A stretch of DNA of 64,000 nt from Scleromitrula shiraiana. Lineage: Eukaryota > Ascomycota > Leotiomycetes > Helotiales > Sclerotiniaceae. The translations under genes were made by a program, and so were the position numbers. Under the pieces are notes generated by a model. That model was not told the DNA's origin, searched no databases, and saw only the letters and a program-made list of their open reading frames with translations. Positions 1 through 11,785 of this stretch are shown in pieces. Within the stretch, counting starts at the first letter, position 1. The number at the start of each line of letters is the position of its first letter. Location: positions 2,480,001-2,544,000 of the forward strand of contig JABELC010000002.1 in assembly GCA_028455995.1 (NCBI GenBank), read 5' to 3'.

Positions 1-419
1 CCATTTTAGAGCGTGGAGAGGAATAAATTATCTTTCGTGAGTTATTGTAGTTCTAAAAGGAAACTTGAAGCTGGAAGTGAGGGTGGTGATATTGACAGAT
101 TGTGAGAAACTTTACGGAGAACTGCAGTGTAGATTTTGGTCAGAATTGGCCCGCACTTATCAGCTGTTTATAGAATTAACTCAATATAAACTTATATTCC
201 TTAAATGGGGTGCTACAGTTGCATAAACACAAATTCATATCAGTTTCTCATATTATCATCCTCTTGTTATTGCCCCGAAACGCAAAGTAGTCAATCCCTA
301 TCAACCAGAGCTTAAACGCACAACCCGCCAACCTCGGCCCCCGTAAGATTTCCCGCGCAACAAATCCTCAAGATTTTCGAACCTCGTACCACCAAATCCA
401 CACCCCCCATCACCCCAAG
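1..419. other. intergenic, upstream of bL27m
   Basis: No coding region, RNA gene or notable repeat is visible. It presumably holds the promoter and 5' UTR of the mitoribosomal L27 gene, because a C-rich leader typical of fungal start regions runs over about 300-419. Confidence 0.5.
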
Positions 420-1342
420 ATGTTAATCCAACGTCTCCAGCCCCCGCTACGAGCGGCCATATCCTCAATTGGAAGAGGCCCATCTTTAACCAGCACCGAA
501 ACGCACCTCAGCGAAATATTCACCTCGCTCACCATCAAAACCCCTCTCATCACCCCACGAATTCCAATCAGACACGCATCGCACGCCGCCCAAGGAGCCG
601 TGAATAAAGCGAAAGATGGTCCGGGGAAGAGATTGGGTGCTAAGAAATCAGGAGGTATGATATGATATATATGATGCCCGCAGCTCGAGGCGAGGCAAGG
701 CGAGGCAAGGCATAAAAGAAGAACGGTTAGGCTAATCAGACCTTGAATATCTATATAGAACAATATGTCATCCCCGGCAACATAATCTTCCGTCAACGCG
801 GCACCCACTGGTTCCCCGGCGACAACTGCGCCATGGGTCGAGACCACACCATCTACGCGACGCAACCGGGCTACGTAAAATACTACAAAGACCCCGAACG
901 CAACCCCAAGCGTCAATACATCGGCGTCGTATTCAAGCGGGATCAAGTACTGCCATTACCGCGCAACACGGTGCGTCGCCGACGCTTAGGGCTGGTAGCG
1001 TCGAAGATTGAGGAGACGGCGGTGGCTGAGGAGGAGAAAGAGAAGGTGGAGATCCGCTCGGATTTGGTGGTGCAGGGGGATGGGAGCAAGGCGGTTGAGG
1101 TTAAGCAGAGGCAGAGGAGGGGGAAGGAGCGGAAGGGGGAGGAGGGGAGAAATTTACAGCTGAGACCGGGGGGTATGTATCGGGAGGCGAATTGGGAGAT
1201 TGGGAGGGCGGCGGAGAGGGCGAAGGTTAAGGTTAGGTTGTATACGCCTGGGGATCGATGGACGGCGTGGAGGAAGGCTAATGCTAGGAAGGCGAAGAAT
1301 GCGGAGAAGAAGGGGTTGGGCAGGATGTCGAAGAGAAATTAG
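420..1342 (+). CDS. mitochondrial large-subunit ribosomal protein bL27m
   Basis: Nuclear gene for the mitoribosomal homologue of bacterial L27, a component of the large subunit near the peptidyl-transferase centre. Two exons: 420-654 and 759-1342; the 104-bp intron splits a Glu codon. The joined reading gives the L27 core, with GKRLGAKKSGG in exon 1 running into EQYVIPGNII and RQRGTHWFPGDN in exon 2, followed by the HTIYATQPGYV segment. The first 50 or so residues are Arg/Ser/Thr-rich and poor in acids, as expected of a mitochondrial presequence. The C-terminal extension beyond the bacterial core, about 110 residues of Lys/Arg/Glu-rich sequence, is typical of fungal L27m. Total 272 residues. 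Exon 2 switches sharply to GA-rich purine sequence, which makes the tail strongly charged. Identity is secure; the exact start rests on the first in-frame ATG of exon 1. Confidence 0.93.
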
Positions 1343-1838
1343 GGTTGTTTGTATTGATATGTATGATGGAATTGGGGAATCATGAATTCTGTATCAAAAC
1401 AATTCAAAGGAATGGAATCAATGAACCACAAATTGTTTCTATATCATTTTCAGTCACGAATCACTAGGTAAATCCAACAAGTAAGAATACTTTTTTTAAC
1501 TATTGCTAGTACTACAAAGCAGCTCAAGAAGACGCCGATTTAAAAGACAAAAACCAAGTCTCGAACTATTACTTCTACATGCACCTCAGAATGAACGCCA
1601 TATAAATGCAACATTTTTTTACAATTATCCAGATCCAGATCCAAATCCATCCATCCAACCGACCGCCCACCCAACCGTCCATCCAGATTCCGCCGACCCA
1701 AAAGATAATTTTCATTAAACGTCGTCGTCCATTACATCAACGCATCCCCGTAAATGTATGCATATTAGTTCATCCACTCATCCATCCATCGATCCATCCA
1801 TCTCAATCTTCATTACATTACCCCCTCCGTAAAATCAC
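1343..1838. other. convergent 3' intergenic region with CATC-type repeats
   Basis: Lies between the 3' ends of the bL27m and Cyk3 genes. It contains degenerate CATC/CATCC tetra- and pentanucleotide runs at about 1640-1700 and 1770-1805. Open frames here are products of the repeat (Pro/Ile/His/Ser strings) and are not genes. No other feature is seen. Confidence 0.6.
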
Positions 1839-4800
1839 TCACACACAAGTCCACTCGGCGAAAACACACCATCTGGCGCTCCGGTCTGCTAAAACAAGAC
1901 CTCTCCATACACCTCTCTCTCCACATTTTATAATCGTCTCCCAAGCACCTCCATCTCCACCTTCTAAATTCGCCGTAACGCCCCCATTTTTCTCTTCCTT
2001 CCTCGTCATTCTTATGATCTTCCCACTAGGTGCCTGAACCGCAAGTTTAGCTGGTTTCTTGCCGGTGCCAGAACCAGAAGCCGAGGAATTGGTTATGGAC
2101 ATGGCGGAGCCGGGCCGGATGAACGGCACGGGTGAGATTCTGCCTGGGTCTGGTGATGAGGTGCTCAATGAGGAAGGGTGTTGGCGAACGCCAAAAACAA
2201 AGGTATTGTTGATGGCTAAACGTTGACATTGTGGCTGAGCAACATAGATATCATGACGTTGTGCATGAGGAGTTGGATGGCGGGTTAAAAACTCATAAGG
2301 AGGATTATCTCCCGTGTGAATAATTGGCAAGGCAAATGCCAAAGAATGAGGAATATCCTTTATACTATGCATAAGGCCGCGTTTGCCTGCATATACCTTG
2401 AGAATTCCGTGTCCTTCATCTCCTGGAAGTAAAGCTTTTATTGTGTAGCGCTTTTGACCACCAACCCATTCTGCTTGTGCCAAAGCACGCTTCTTTACAA
2501 CTTCACCACTCTCGAAAAAATCTCCATCGGCATCACGCTCAAAAGCACGGGCCTCCACTTCAGCTACACACTCGACATCTGGAGGTACGGCGACTTTGAC
2601 GTGGACAAGCTCAAGGTCCTCGATACGTATAAGACTTGTGTCATAGTCTAGAATTTCCAGTTCGTTCCTAAAAAACGCCGGGCAAGAACAAGGTAAAGCG
2701 AGAAGAACTTCATGGGCAATTGGAGGGCATAGATGTTGTTGTTTATGCTGCTCAGGAACATGAGTCCAGCAAATTTCAAGGGGCCGGGCAAGAAACCACC
2801 AGCTCTCAGCAGCTTGACTGCTTGCGCTTGAATATTGAACTCTTCGTGGGTGAGATGGGCTTGCCAGCGAGCAGTCCATCATTCGCCATTCTCCATCTAT
2901 TATGACTCCATTCCAGAAATGATTGGGGCGTGGCATAGGGCCGATCTCTGGAATTTCCCCGGGTGACTTTAAGTAACCCCTGATAACCTCCGCATGTATC
3001 CCAACGGCTGCACACATCTCCATTACTAAACAGGCCACGTCTTCAGAACAGCCATGTTTAGACTGTATGACTCGTCTAGAATTGACATCGCTATCGAACC
3101 CTTCCTCCCAAGTGATCTTCTCGCTGACCCAGGTATATATTGCTCGTAATCGCTGAATGTCACTTCGATATGGTCGACATACGAAGCCAGTCGCCAAACT
3201 TATGGGATTAGTCATTGGTGGAAGACTATTAATGAACCTTGTATTTTTGTCAACCAAGCTGAGATTAACAGCTTGGAAATTGGTTGGCTCTGCAATGGGT
3301 TTCCCATCTGCCCCTTCATCTCCTGTACCACTTTCGAGGAGCTCTTCAACAGGGCTTATAGCTGGGTAGTCCATCATTTGGCATCGCTCTTTTCTATCAA
3401 TGAGTTCATTCCTACTAAGCGAATTAGATCTGTTGATATCCCGGCGCACTTGTAACCAGTCGATGCCCATCGCTCCTCCACCTGGACCAAGTTCATTAGG
3501 TGAACTTTGGCTTGGCATATTTCCAAAACTACTTGCAATGGATGTAACACCTGCTGGTAATGCGCCCTTTATTGGAATAGAAGACCTAGAGAAGTCGCCT
3601 ACAGCAATGCTACTCCTAGCACTTGCAGCACCCGTCTTTGCAGACTCGATCATCTTTTTAAAGAAGCCGCTCTTTTTGGACTTTGGTGTCACAAGACCAC
3701 CAAGAACAGCACTAGAGTCATTCCCAGATCCCGACCAAGGTGCAGGAGACATCATGCGCGAAGGATCCGAAGCATGACTACTATGGTATGATATTCCAGT
3801 CATTGGTGTTTGCGAGCGATTGGTTCCCAAATCTATTGAACTATTGTTGGGTCCCAGGAACTTGTCTTTACGTGAGCCTATCGCACTTTGTGCTCGGCCA
3901 TATAATAATTCTCGCTTCCTAGCTAAACTTCCTGCACTAGTCGAGGAGAAACCACCAGCAGAAGGGCCGCTCATAAGGCTTTTATCAGTCATTTGCGTAC
4001 TGGAGCTTCCATTGGTTGTCGTACTCCGGGTCCCAGAAGAAGAACTAGTAGAATCAGTCTTTGTTGTAAAAGTCCTTCCGAGCATTGATCGACCGACTTC
4101 ATACGCAGATTTCCGGTGACGGAGTTTGGTTCCAGATTCTACACTTCCGCTCATAGACGATTTTGGTCGCTTATATGTATTTGGTTTAGGGGGAACAGCT
4201 GGGGGCTGGTCATTTTCCGGTGGCCTTGGCGGTGACGAAGTATACATTTTGCTAAGTCTATTTTCCATCCTCTGGACGTAGTTGCTGAGCTGCGGAGGTG
4301 GTGTACTCTGGGATTGTTGAGGTAGAGGCGGCTGATAGGGTTTGTAGGTTTGGTATGGTTGCTCAGACTGTACACGGTCAACATATGTATCTTTTTCATC
4401 ATAATCATAATCAGCTTGATCAGAAATATCTATAGGCGTTTTTGCTCGAGGTGCAGCACTGCGTCTTGAATTCGTCATGAATGCCTGATCAAACGCCTCA
4501 GGTGACCACGGATCTATAGGTGCTTGAGGAGATTCGTCTTCCTGAGCCAGTCCCATATCGGCTAGAGATGACATTACATCGTCCATAGCGCTACGCAGCG
4601 GCGAAGGGGTAAGTCCCGTTCCCGCAGGCGATGGCGGGCAAGGTGAAACTGCGCGTGGTGTATGGTATGCATTGGGCCTGCTTCTATGTGGAGGTGGAGG
4701 CGGAGGTGGAGAAGATGACCTAGAATCAAACTGTGGGACTGGTGAAGGGCCTCTAGAGTGATTTTGATACTGGAATGAAGGTGCAGGAGAAGGCGCTCGT

Positions 4801-5678
4801 GACCCATAATGATTAACGTTTGAAGTTGGTACTGGAGAAGGCCCACGAGATCCATAGTAACTCATCCGTGAAGGCGGGGGAGCCGGTGATTGCGATCGAT
4901 ATCCATAATTATTAATTTGTTGAGGTGGTACTGGAGAGGGCTCTCGAGATCCATAATCGTAAGGACTGATTTGTGAAGGTGGTGCTGGAGATGGCGCGCG
5001 AGATCCATAACGAATTATTTGCGAAGGAGGAGCTGGCGATTTGGCGCGAGATACATAGCGATTATGAGAAGGTGGAGCTGGAGACGCTGCTGGCGATGGC
5101 GCCTGAGGCCCGTAATTGCGCTGAGGAGAGCCAGTTCTTATATTGTTTGGCACGCCGCCGCCCCTAGGAGTTGGTGATGGTCCTCGAGAAACCGATAAGC
5201 TCTCTTGCTTTCTTAATTCCGCCCTTCTTAACAGTCCTTGATCCGGCGCTGCATAAGCTTGAAAAGGTTTCCGATGTGCTTTACTTTTGGTCTTCTGCGG
5301 AGGCTGTGGGTTGAAGGGATTCGGGCTAGGACTTCGATCGGGTAATGGACTCGATCCTCTACTTGTTGGTCGAAAACTCTCATCCAGAACTTGTACGAAA
5401 TTAGAAGGAAATAGTCCCATAACTCTCTTGTCTCTCCGTAACCGTCCCATCCACCATGATCCATCCCCTGCGTTCAGACATTCTATCAGATCCCCCTCAA
5501 TGAACCCCAAGTCGCGTTTTGACTGCGCAGTTGTTTTGTTAGAAAAAGGTGCATAACGCCTAGGTAGTTTAGTGAAACTATATCATAGATGATTGAAACT
5601 TACCTCCCCGCTGAAAGAATAAATAGCTCTACACCAACATGGGAATCTGTTGGGCAAACTTGGGGGAGCTGGCACCAT
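1839..5678 (-). CDS. CYK3: cytokinesis protein Cyk3 (SH3 + transglutaminase-like)
   Basis: Actomyosin-ring and septum protein that promotes cytokinesis in parallel with the Inn1/Hof1 pathway in yeasts. Two exons on the minus strand: 5604-5678 and 1839-5522; the 81-bp intron joins the N-terminal half of the SH3 domain (CRAIYSFSGE) to SKRDLGFIEGDLIE. The product is 1252 residues. Domains: SH3 at about 15-75 (ending GLFPSNFVQVL); a long Ser/Pro-rich linker with a degenerate repeat of the form YGSRxPSPxP at about 150-270; poly-Pro stretches; a Ser/Thr-rich middle; and a transglutaminase-like (TGc) fold at about 820-910. In the TGc fold a Cys (KHGCSED), His (RPNHFWN) and Asp (MMDCSLA) are all present in triad order. 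A conserved C-terminal region follows. Single-exon reading from residue 26 onward is uninterrupted. The start was chosen because it completes the SH3 domain. Divergent from a Sid1-like kinase gene. Confidence 0.92.
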
Positions 5679-6848
5679 ATTGTTTATGAATGCGATTTGC
5701 GATGCTTTATCGGGGGGAGGGGGGGGGAGTTTTCGATGATGTTATTTATTATCGATAACCACGCGACATGGCTCGTGGGTTCAATATTGAATGGTTGGTT
5801 GGATGAACGGGAATTTTTGATGATTTCAGAACATTCAAGAGACTCGGAGGAAGGAAATTCTTTTTATTTAACATACAAAAATCAAATTTCTTATAAAAAA
5901 AAAAATAGTAAAAAAATGGTATGGAATTAATTCTAAAGCAATGTAAGGAGTACGTAGGTAAAAGATCAATATTATCTATCAAATATGGTAGAAATGGTAG
6001 AAATGGTAGAAATTTAATTTATTTTCAGTATAAGAAATGATACATAGAGTTGACAACAAAGCATGTGTTCGTTGGGAGGGCAACCCCGGACAGTTTAAAG
6101 GGAAGGTAAAGGGTAAAACCTTCCAGCCAGGCAGAGAGAGAGAGAGAGAGAGCTCTACTCTAATAATACTCTAATAATAATAATTATTAAAGTGCGGTGG
6201 AGTTCCTCAGTGCCAAATGTCAAAGGTCAAAGGTCAAAGGTCAAAGGCGGTCAGTCATGTTATTTAATTAAGTTATTAGTCCCAAGGTTGCTATGGTGGT
6301 GGTCTTCTGTATATGGTGGATTTGTTTTGTGTTGTCTCTCAGCTACCATCTACATATATACATAATACATACATACATACATACATACATACAATACATC
6401 CATACAATACATACATAGTATTATAATTAATTATTACTTTGGAAGTTTATTTACTTTTCTTGACTCATTCGAGGTTATACTATATTAAAAAATATATCAA
6501 AAAATATCAAAATATATCAAAATATATCAAAAAATAAATCAAAATATATCAAAATATATTAAAAAGATAGTCTTATTAGACAGAAATTATTACATCTGAT
6601 ATATCTTCTTCAAGGATTTCATTTGTTATTGTTGTTGTTAATATAATTTTAATTCAATTGAAATCCCTCCTCTCCTAGTACTCCAAACAAGTTCCTCCAA
6701 AAAGTTCCCAAAACTTCATTCTCCTCCAACATTTTAAACACATTCCCCTTCATGAATACCATTCTTTACAGATAACGATATCTCTTTTACTGGCTGGGCA
6801 CTTTCCTAGACACTTTCCTTTGATTTATATTCAACCCCTTCTTCTACA
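5679..6848. promoter_or_regulatory. divergent promoter region, Cyk3 / Sid1-like kinase
   Basis: A 1.17-kb AT-rich region between two divergent genes. It holds several simple repeats: (GA)n at 6131-6151, four tandem GTCAAAG heptamers at 6219-6246, (CATA)n at about 6358-6415, and an irregular AAAATATATC array at about 6484-6566. There is no convincing ORF. Both promoters and 5' UTRs must lie here; no specific regulator site could be assigned. Confidence 0.5.
6219..6246. repeat. 4 x GTCAAAG tandem heptamer
   Basis: Four exact head-to-tail copies in the Cyk3/kinase promoter region. The function is unknown; it may simply be a minisatellite. Confidence 0.85.
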
Positions 6849-8868
6849 ATGTCCGAATCAGCGGCCTCACAATATCAGGTACTTGAGGAACTTGGATCTG
6901 GAAGTTTTGGAGTTGTATATAAAGCAATCGAAAAATCTACCGGTGAGATATGTGCCATTAAACATATTGATCTAGAATCTAGTGAAGATGATATTCAAGA
7001 TATTCAACAAGAGATATCCATTTTGAGTACTTGTACAAGTCTATATGTTACTCAATACAAGGGCAGTTTTCTCCGAGGTCATAAATTATGGATTGTTATG
7101 GAATATATGGGTGGAGGATCATGTTTAGATCTTGTATGGTTATATCATTTTTTGGAAGTAGATACGATACGCTGCTGACAATATTCAGTTAAAACCTGCA
7201 CCATTTCACGAAGCTCATGTCGCAATTGTTTGTCGAGAGATATTACTCGGACTCGAATATTTACACCAAGAAGGGAAGATTCATAGAGATATCAAGGCTG
7301 CGAACATATTACTCTCCACGAATGGAAAGGTTAAGCTGGCAGATTTTGGGGTTGCTGCACAACTTACGAATATCAAATCTCAAAGAAACACTTTCGTCGG
7401 TACACCATTTTGGATGGCACCAGAAGTTATTCAACAGGCGGGATATGATTTTAAGGCGGATGTTTGGTCCCTTGGTATTACAGCGATGGAATTGGTTAAT
7501 GGAGAGCCTCCCCATGCTTCGACACATCCTATGAAAGTCCTCTTTCAGATCCCTAAAGTACCTGCACCAAGATTAGAAGGCTCCCAGTATAGTAAGGACT
7601 TCAAGGACTTTATATCTCAATGTTTGATCAAAGATTGCGATCGCCGGCCTTCAGCAAAGGAACTTTTAAAGCACAAATTCATTCGATCAGCAGGGAAAGT
7701 GGAGGCTTTACGGGAATTGATAGAGAGGAAACAGGAGTGGGATGGTGGACGAACTAGACCTTCACATCAAAAATTATATGAAGAGACGCTGTAAGACAAA
7801 GCCGATGGAATTCAATTGGAAGTCTACTGATCAAAATATTCTAGAAACACAATGTCACCAAAATACGAGCCAGATGGCTGGGTTTTCGATACAGTAAAAG
7901 CCTCTACAGTAGCCCCACGCAGAAACACAAGCAAGAGGAGAAAGCTTTCCGTGATCCATGCAAATGGACAAGGCAATCATGTGCCTCCCGAAGAAGCGCT
8001 CAAAAAGCTCGACATAAAAGATTCCCCTTTAGAATTTTCCTCCCCTCCATCATCAACCGTCAAGAAGCACAGTATCAAAAGACAACCATCAATAGTACAA
8101 CATCTCTCGCCCACCAAACCCCGTCAACCAAGCACCCAAAAGCGTGCACCACTCCAGCCCGACATGAGTTTCGGTAACACCGGATCAACCGTTCGACTCT
8201 TCCGTCGCGTATCAAATAACTCGATAACAGGACCATCCAGTCCCGACGAATCCTCCGACGAATCCCCCAGAGACGAAAACAGACTAACCATCTCCGAGAC
8301 AACCACCAAAGAAGGGTTCATCGGACGACGCGTCTACAGCAAAGTAGTCGACCCCGTATTCCAAGAAATGCACGCGCAAACCGGCAATCAAGCCAAACGA
8401 GAAGCACTCTCACGTCTCGCGGATGCCTGGTCCGCTTTAGATGCTATTGATCCCGAGGGGGAATACCATCTCCTGAAACTGCTGATCGAGAAGGTCGAGC
8501 AGGAACCCAGGATATCGGCGCTGGTGTCGCCGAATAAATTACTATTAAAAGACGTGGCAGTAGCCTCACAATCCCAAGGATCAACAACAGCAGCAGCAAC
8601 ACCGCTCTCAACATCGCCGCAAAAAAGCGCAGCAGCAGCAGCTGGAGTAGGAGGAGGAAAACTCCTCCTGGCAAACAATAATCCGCATCTTAAAAGTCAC
8701 CGGAGAAGACAATCGAGCGTGGTGCCGACGGAGGTCGAAGCAAAGGAGAAGATAAACTTGCATTTACCGGGCCAACTGGTGCCTGGCATGGAGCATACGA
8801 AACAACTTGCTGATGTGTTATATGGACGGTGGGCGGATGGTCTGAGGAGTAGATGGCCGGTTGTTTAG
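6849..8868 (+). CDS. germinal-centre (STE20-family) kinase, Sid1-like
   Basis: Ser/Thr protein kinase of the GCK/STE20 group. Fungal members with this layout (Sid1/SepL, Ppk11/MST-1) act in septation or morphogenesis signalling. Three exons: 6849-7133, 7189-7790 and 7845-8868; 636 residues. The N-terminal kinase domain spans about 9-265. It has the Gly loop GSGSFG (16-21), VAIK-type Lys38 (AIKHID), the catalytic loop HRDIKAAN with Asp129, DFG at 147-149, the activation segment RNTFVGTPFWMAPEV typical of GCKs, and WSLGITAMEL. The C-terminal half is Ser/Pro-rich and low complexity, with a short conserved tail around QLADVLYGRWADGLRSRWP. The ATG is the first in frame and sits immediately before the kinase domain. 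Family assignment is firm. Whether the orthologue is Sid1, Ppk11 or MST-1 cannot be settled by eye, though adjacency to Cyk3 fits a septation role. Confidence 0.9.
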
Positions 8869-9149
8869 TTTGGTTTAGGGGTTATTTATTTGGTTTTTTG
8901 GTTTTGAGAGAGAGAGTGTGTGTGTGAGAGAGTGAGAGAGAGACTTTTTTGGTGTACATGACGTGTATTTGGTGTATTTGTATCTTGGAATTGGAATTGG
9001 AATTGGAACTGGAATTGAAAGTTGTCGGTTGTATTTAGATGTATTTTGAAACTGGAAGTTTACCTAGGGATATTGATTAGACGGATGGACGGATTGGTTC
9101 GTTATGTTTGTTACCTAGGTATTCGAAGATCGTTTGTTATTAATGAGAT

Positions 9150-9275
9150 GGTTGATGGTTGATGGTTGATGGTTGATTGGTGGGTGGGTGAGTGAGTGGA
9201 GTAGATAGATTGATTGATTGATGGATGGATGGATGGATGGATGGATGGATGGATGGATAGATAGATAGATAGATA
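9150..9275. repeat. compound GGTTGAT / TGAT / GATG / GATA repeats
   Basis: Four GGTTGAT heptamers at 9150-9177 are followed, after a short spacer, by runs of TGAT, ATGG and ATAG tetranucleotides at about 9203-9275. This is a compound microsatellite; long open frames across it encode Ser/Ile/His-type repeat products. Confidence 0.85.
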
Positions 9276-9572
9276 CCCAATGTATATTGTATGTATACGA
9301 CTGTGTATTAACATGTTGATTAATATAAATATATATATATACATATACATACCAAACCGATATCCATACCATCCTCCAGGATGTTCAAGCAATGAGAAAA
9401 CTTGGACATTGATTATACTATGGATAGGACTGTAAATCTTGGTGCTGGCCTGTATATAGCGATGGTTTAGGGAGCTGTGTGATCTTGGGGGTGTTGAGTA
9501 GGAGTTCTTGGTAGATGATGATGTTTTTTGCATGGTGGGGGGAGGGAGGGAGGGAATTGGGATGAGATGATA

Positions 9573-9656
9573 ATGAGTGTTATATGTGTATATACGTGTG
9601 TGTGTATGTGTGTGTGTATGTGTATGTGTGTGTGTGAGAGAGAGAGAGGATAGATA
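9573..9656. repeat. (GT)n/(GTAT)n/(GA)n compound microsatellite
   Basis: An alternating GT/TATG run passes into GAGAGA at the right end. It produces His-Thr strings on the opposite strand; not coding. Confidence 0.8.
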
Positions 9657-9810
9657 GAATAACACATAAGATTAATTCCTCATCACAGTGATCACTTTAT
9701 TCAATTTCAAACTGAACAATCGAAAGGTAACCGCAATTTATTCTGTATAAAAATACCGATAAAAATTGCTGGAGTTGCCCTCTGATTAATTAAGTCTTAT
9801 ATGGAGAATG

Positions 9811-9840
9811 TAATGTAATGTAATGTAATGTAATGTAATG
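9811..9840. repeat. (TAATG)6
   Basis: Six exact pentanucleotide copies. A perfect 9-bp-arm palindrome (9845-9863, one-base spacer) follows within a few bases. Confidence 0.9.
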
Positions 9841-9904
9841 ACGGGATACAATAGTATTGTATCGTCAGTCACAACTTCATGATATATATATAGATATATA
9901 GATA

Positions 9905-10054
9905 GATATATAGATATATAGATATATAGATATATAGATATATAGATATATAGATATATAGATATATAGATATATAGATATATAGATATATAGATATATA
10001 GATATATAGATATATAGATATATAGATATATAGATATATAGATATATAGATATA
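9905..10054. repeat. (GATATATA)n octanucleotide array, about 18 copies
   Basis: A pure 8-bp period array: G occurs every eighth base from 9905 to 10049. It is about 150 bp long and the longest homogeneous repeat in the window. Confidence 0.93.
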
Positions 10055-10294
10055 CACACCCGAGGAGAAAAATAAAAGCAAAGCAGCATGACTAGTTAAA
10101 TTGAATGAACTCTTCGATATTTGATCAATAGATAGCTTTTTGTACTTAGAGAGATGCTCATTATCATACTCCTACTCCTACTAATCGAACTACTTACTTC
10201 AGTGTCCGGGGCTCCTACCCACACGTATGAAGATTTCGAGATAAATTTTGTTTCGAAATCCTTTCATGCACCAGCAAAGAAGGTAGATAGATAT

Positions 10295-10320
10295 GACTGG
10301 ACTGGACTGGACTGGACTGG
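10295..10320. repeat. (GACTG)5
   Basis: Five exact pentamers inside the gene-free region. Confidence 0.85.
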
Positions 10321-10429
10321 TTGCAGACAAATCTATACTTATAAATTTTACGCAGAGCAGGATGTTATATGAATCGTACGTTGGTGTCAATTCATAGATA
10401 CGGGTACGTACAAATATGAGTATCTGTTG

Positions 10430-10551
10430 AGCTCTTTACTTAAAGCTTTGCGCATGTCAGGTTAATATATGATTATTCTCACGCGAGTAGGATATAAGAC
10501 TTAATAAAACCATTTATTAACGTCACATGCGTAAAGCTTTAACTAAGAGCT
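10430..10551. repeat. imperfect inverted repeat (fold-back/MITE-like)
   Basis: The left arm, starting AGCTCTTTACTTAAAGC at 10430, matches the reverse complement of the right arm ending at 10551. The match runs about 42 bp with about six differences, including one gap, and includes a shared TTAAAGCTTT core and CGCATGT. About 40 bp separates the arms. No clear target-site duplication and no coding capacity are seen. It may be a degraded miniature inverted-repeat element or a structured non-coding sequence. Confidence 0.6.
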
Positions 10552-10703
10552 TGGTAGCTCGCTCGATAGGGAAATTTGGTGGTGGGAGCTGAAATGCTTG
10601 GATCCTAATGGAGGAAGTGTGATGCTGGATTTGTGTTATGGTGCATTGCATGTATGCATTTTGCAGATGTATGTATGAATGTACTTTCATCTATATAGAG
10701 ATT

Positions 10704-10733
10704 GATGGGATGGGATGGGATGGGATGGGATGG
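10704..10733. repeat. (GATGG)6
   Basis: Six exact pentamers. Confidence 0.85.
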
Positions 10734-11785
10734 GATGAGGGGGCGACGAGGTTGGATATTGTACCTTTTTGTAGGGTCAACTGGTGGAATCAATCTAGGC
10801 TGGAGCCAAATTGAAGTTTAACTAGCTAGGCTTAGCTTCCATAGAATCTTACACTTTTTGAACTTGAATCTGGGATCGGACCGGATACCGTACCTAGCAT
10901 GGCATGGCAAGATGGCAGGACGGATAGACAGACGGACAGACGGGTAACTTCGGTTCTAAAGTAGTACAGTATAGGTAGATAAAAGCGCTAAGATCCTAGA
11001 ATGATGGTGTAAATAAATATGGTAATGGAAAATTACTTACCCCAGGCTTACTTAAGTAAACATCACGAATGAGATGCTGCACAAAACACAAAACACAAAA
11101 CACAACCTTACCTTGTCTCGTCTTGCGCTGCCCTGCCCTGCCTTGAAATTCAAGCTGGCGATACGGTGCGGTATGGATGTACTTTACTTATTTTGTTACC
11201 TCGTACAGCATCATGTATGTACTATATATACAATGCGGAGGTATGCGGAGCTAAAACTCCGGGATTGATCTACTATTTTCTATTTTTCTTGATATAGAAC
11301 CTGGAAGTTGGAAGTTGGAGGATTTGGATTTGGTTTTGGTTTTGGATTTGAATACTCGTACGTAAAGATGGGGTCAGATCGAGATGATCAATGTTGGAAA
11401 GATGAAGGTTGATTTCGATGGATGGTCACATGGTGATATGGTGATATGGGATGGATTTCTGAGATTTCCCATGATTTATAATGGTGGGGAATTTGTAAGA
11501 ATAGGATCAGATGGGAAGGGGTTGGAATATCGTATGAGTGAATGAAAATCTGGGGGAAAGTTGGGGATAATCCTTACTTGCTTAGGTTGATTTATGCATG
11601 ACATAAGATCTTTGTAATTGAATTTGACCAATTGGAATTCTTGGGAGAGATGGGGGGGGGGGGGTTTTTTGTTTGGATTGTTGGGATGGGGATTGTTTCA
11701 CTGCTTTTTTATGAATATTTTGATATTTATTACTCCTGAGTAATAAGCCTCTTGATCATTTTATTATATCTCGATCTCATAATTC

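Noticed and set aside
410..946. 178-codon ORF antisense to the bL27m gene
   Set aside because: Shadow of a well-supported sense gene, and it lacks a recognisable family.
9111..9665. 184-codon minus-strand ORF with His-Thr and Ser-Ile-His strings
   Set aside because: The frame is open because it crosses GT, GATG and GATA microsatellites; no family-like sequence remains outside them.
9869..10089. Two overlapping Tyr-Ile-Ser repeat ORFs
   Set aside because: Entirely translated from the GATATATA array.
10154..10372. 72-codon ORF with a signal-peptide-like start
   Set aside because: The remainder runs through (GACTG)5 and has no Cys pattern, conserved motif or supporting context; probably chance.
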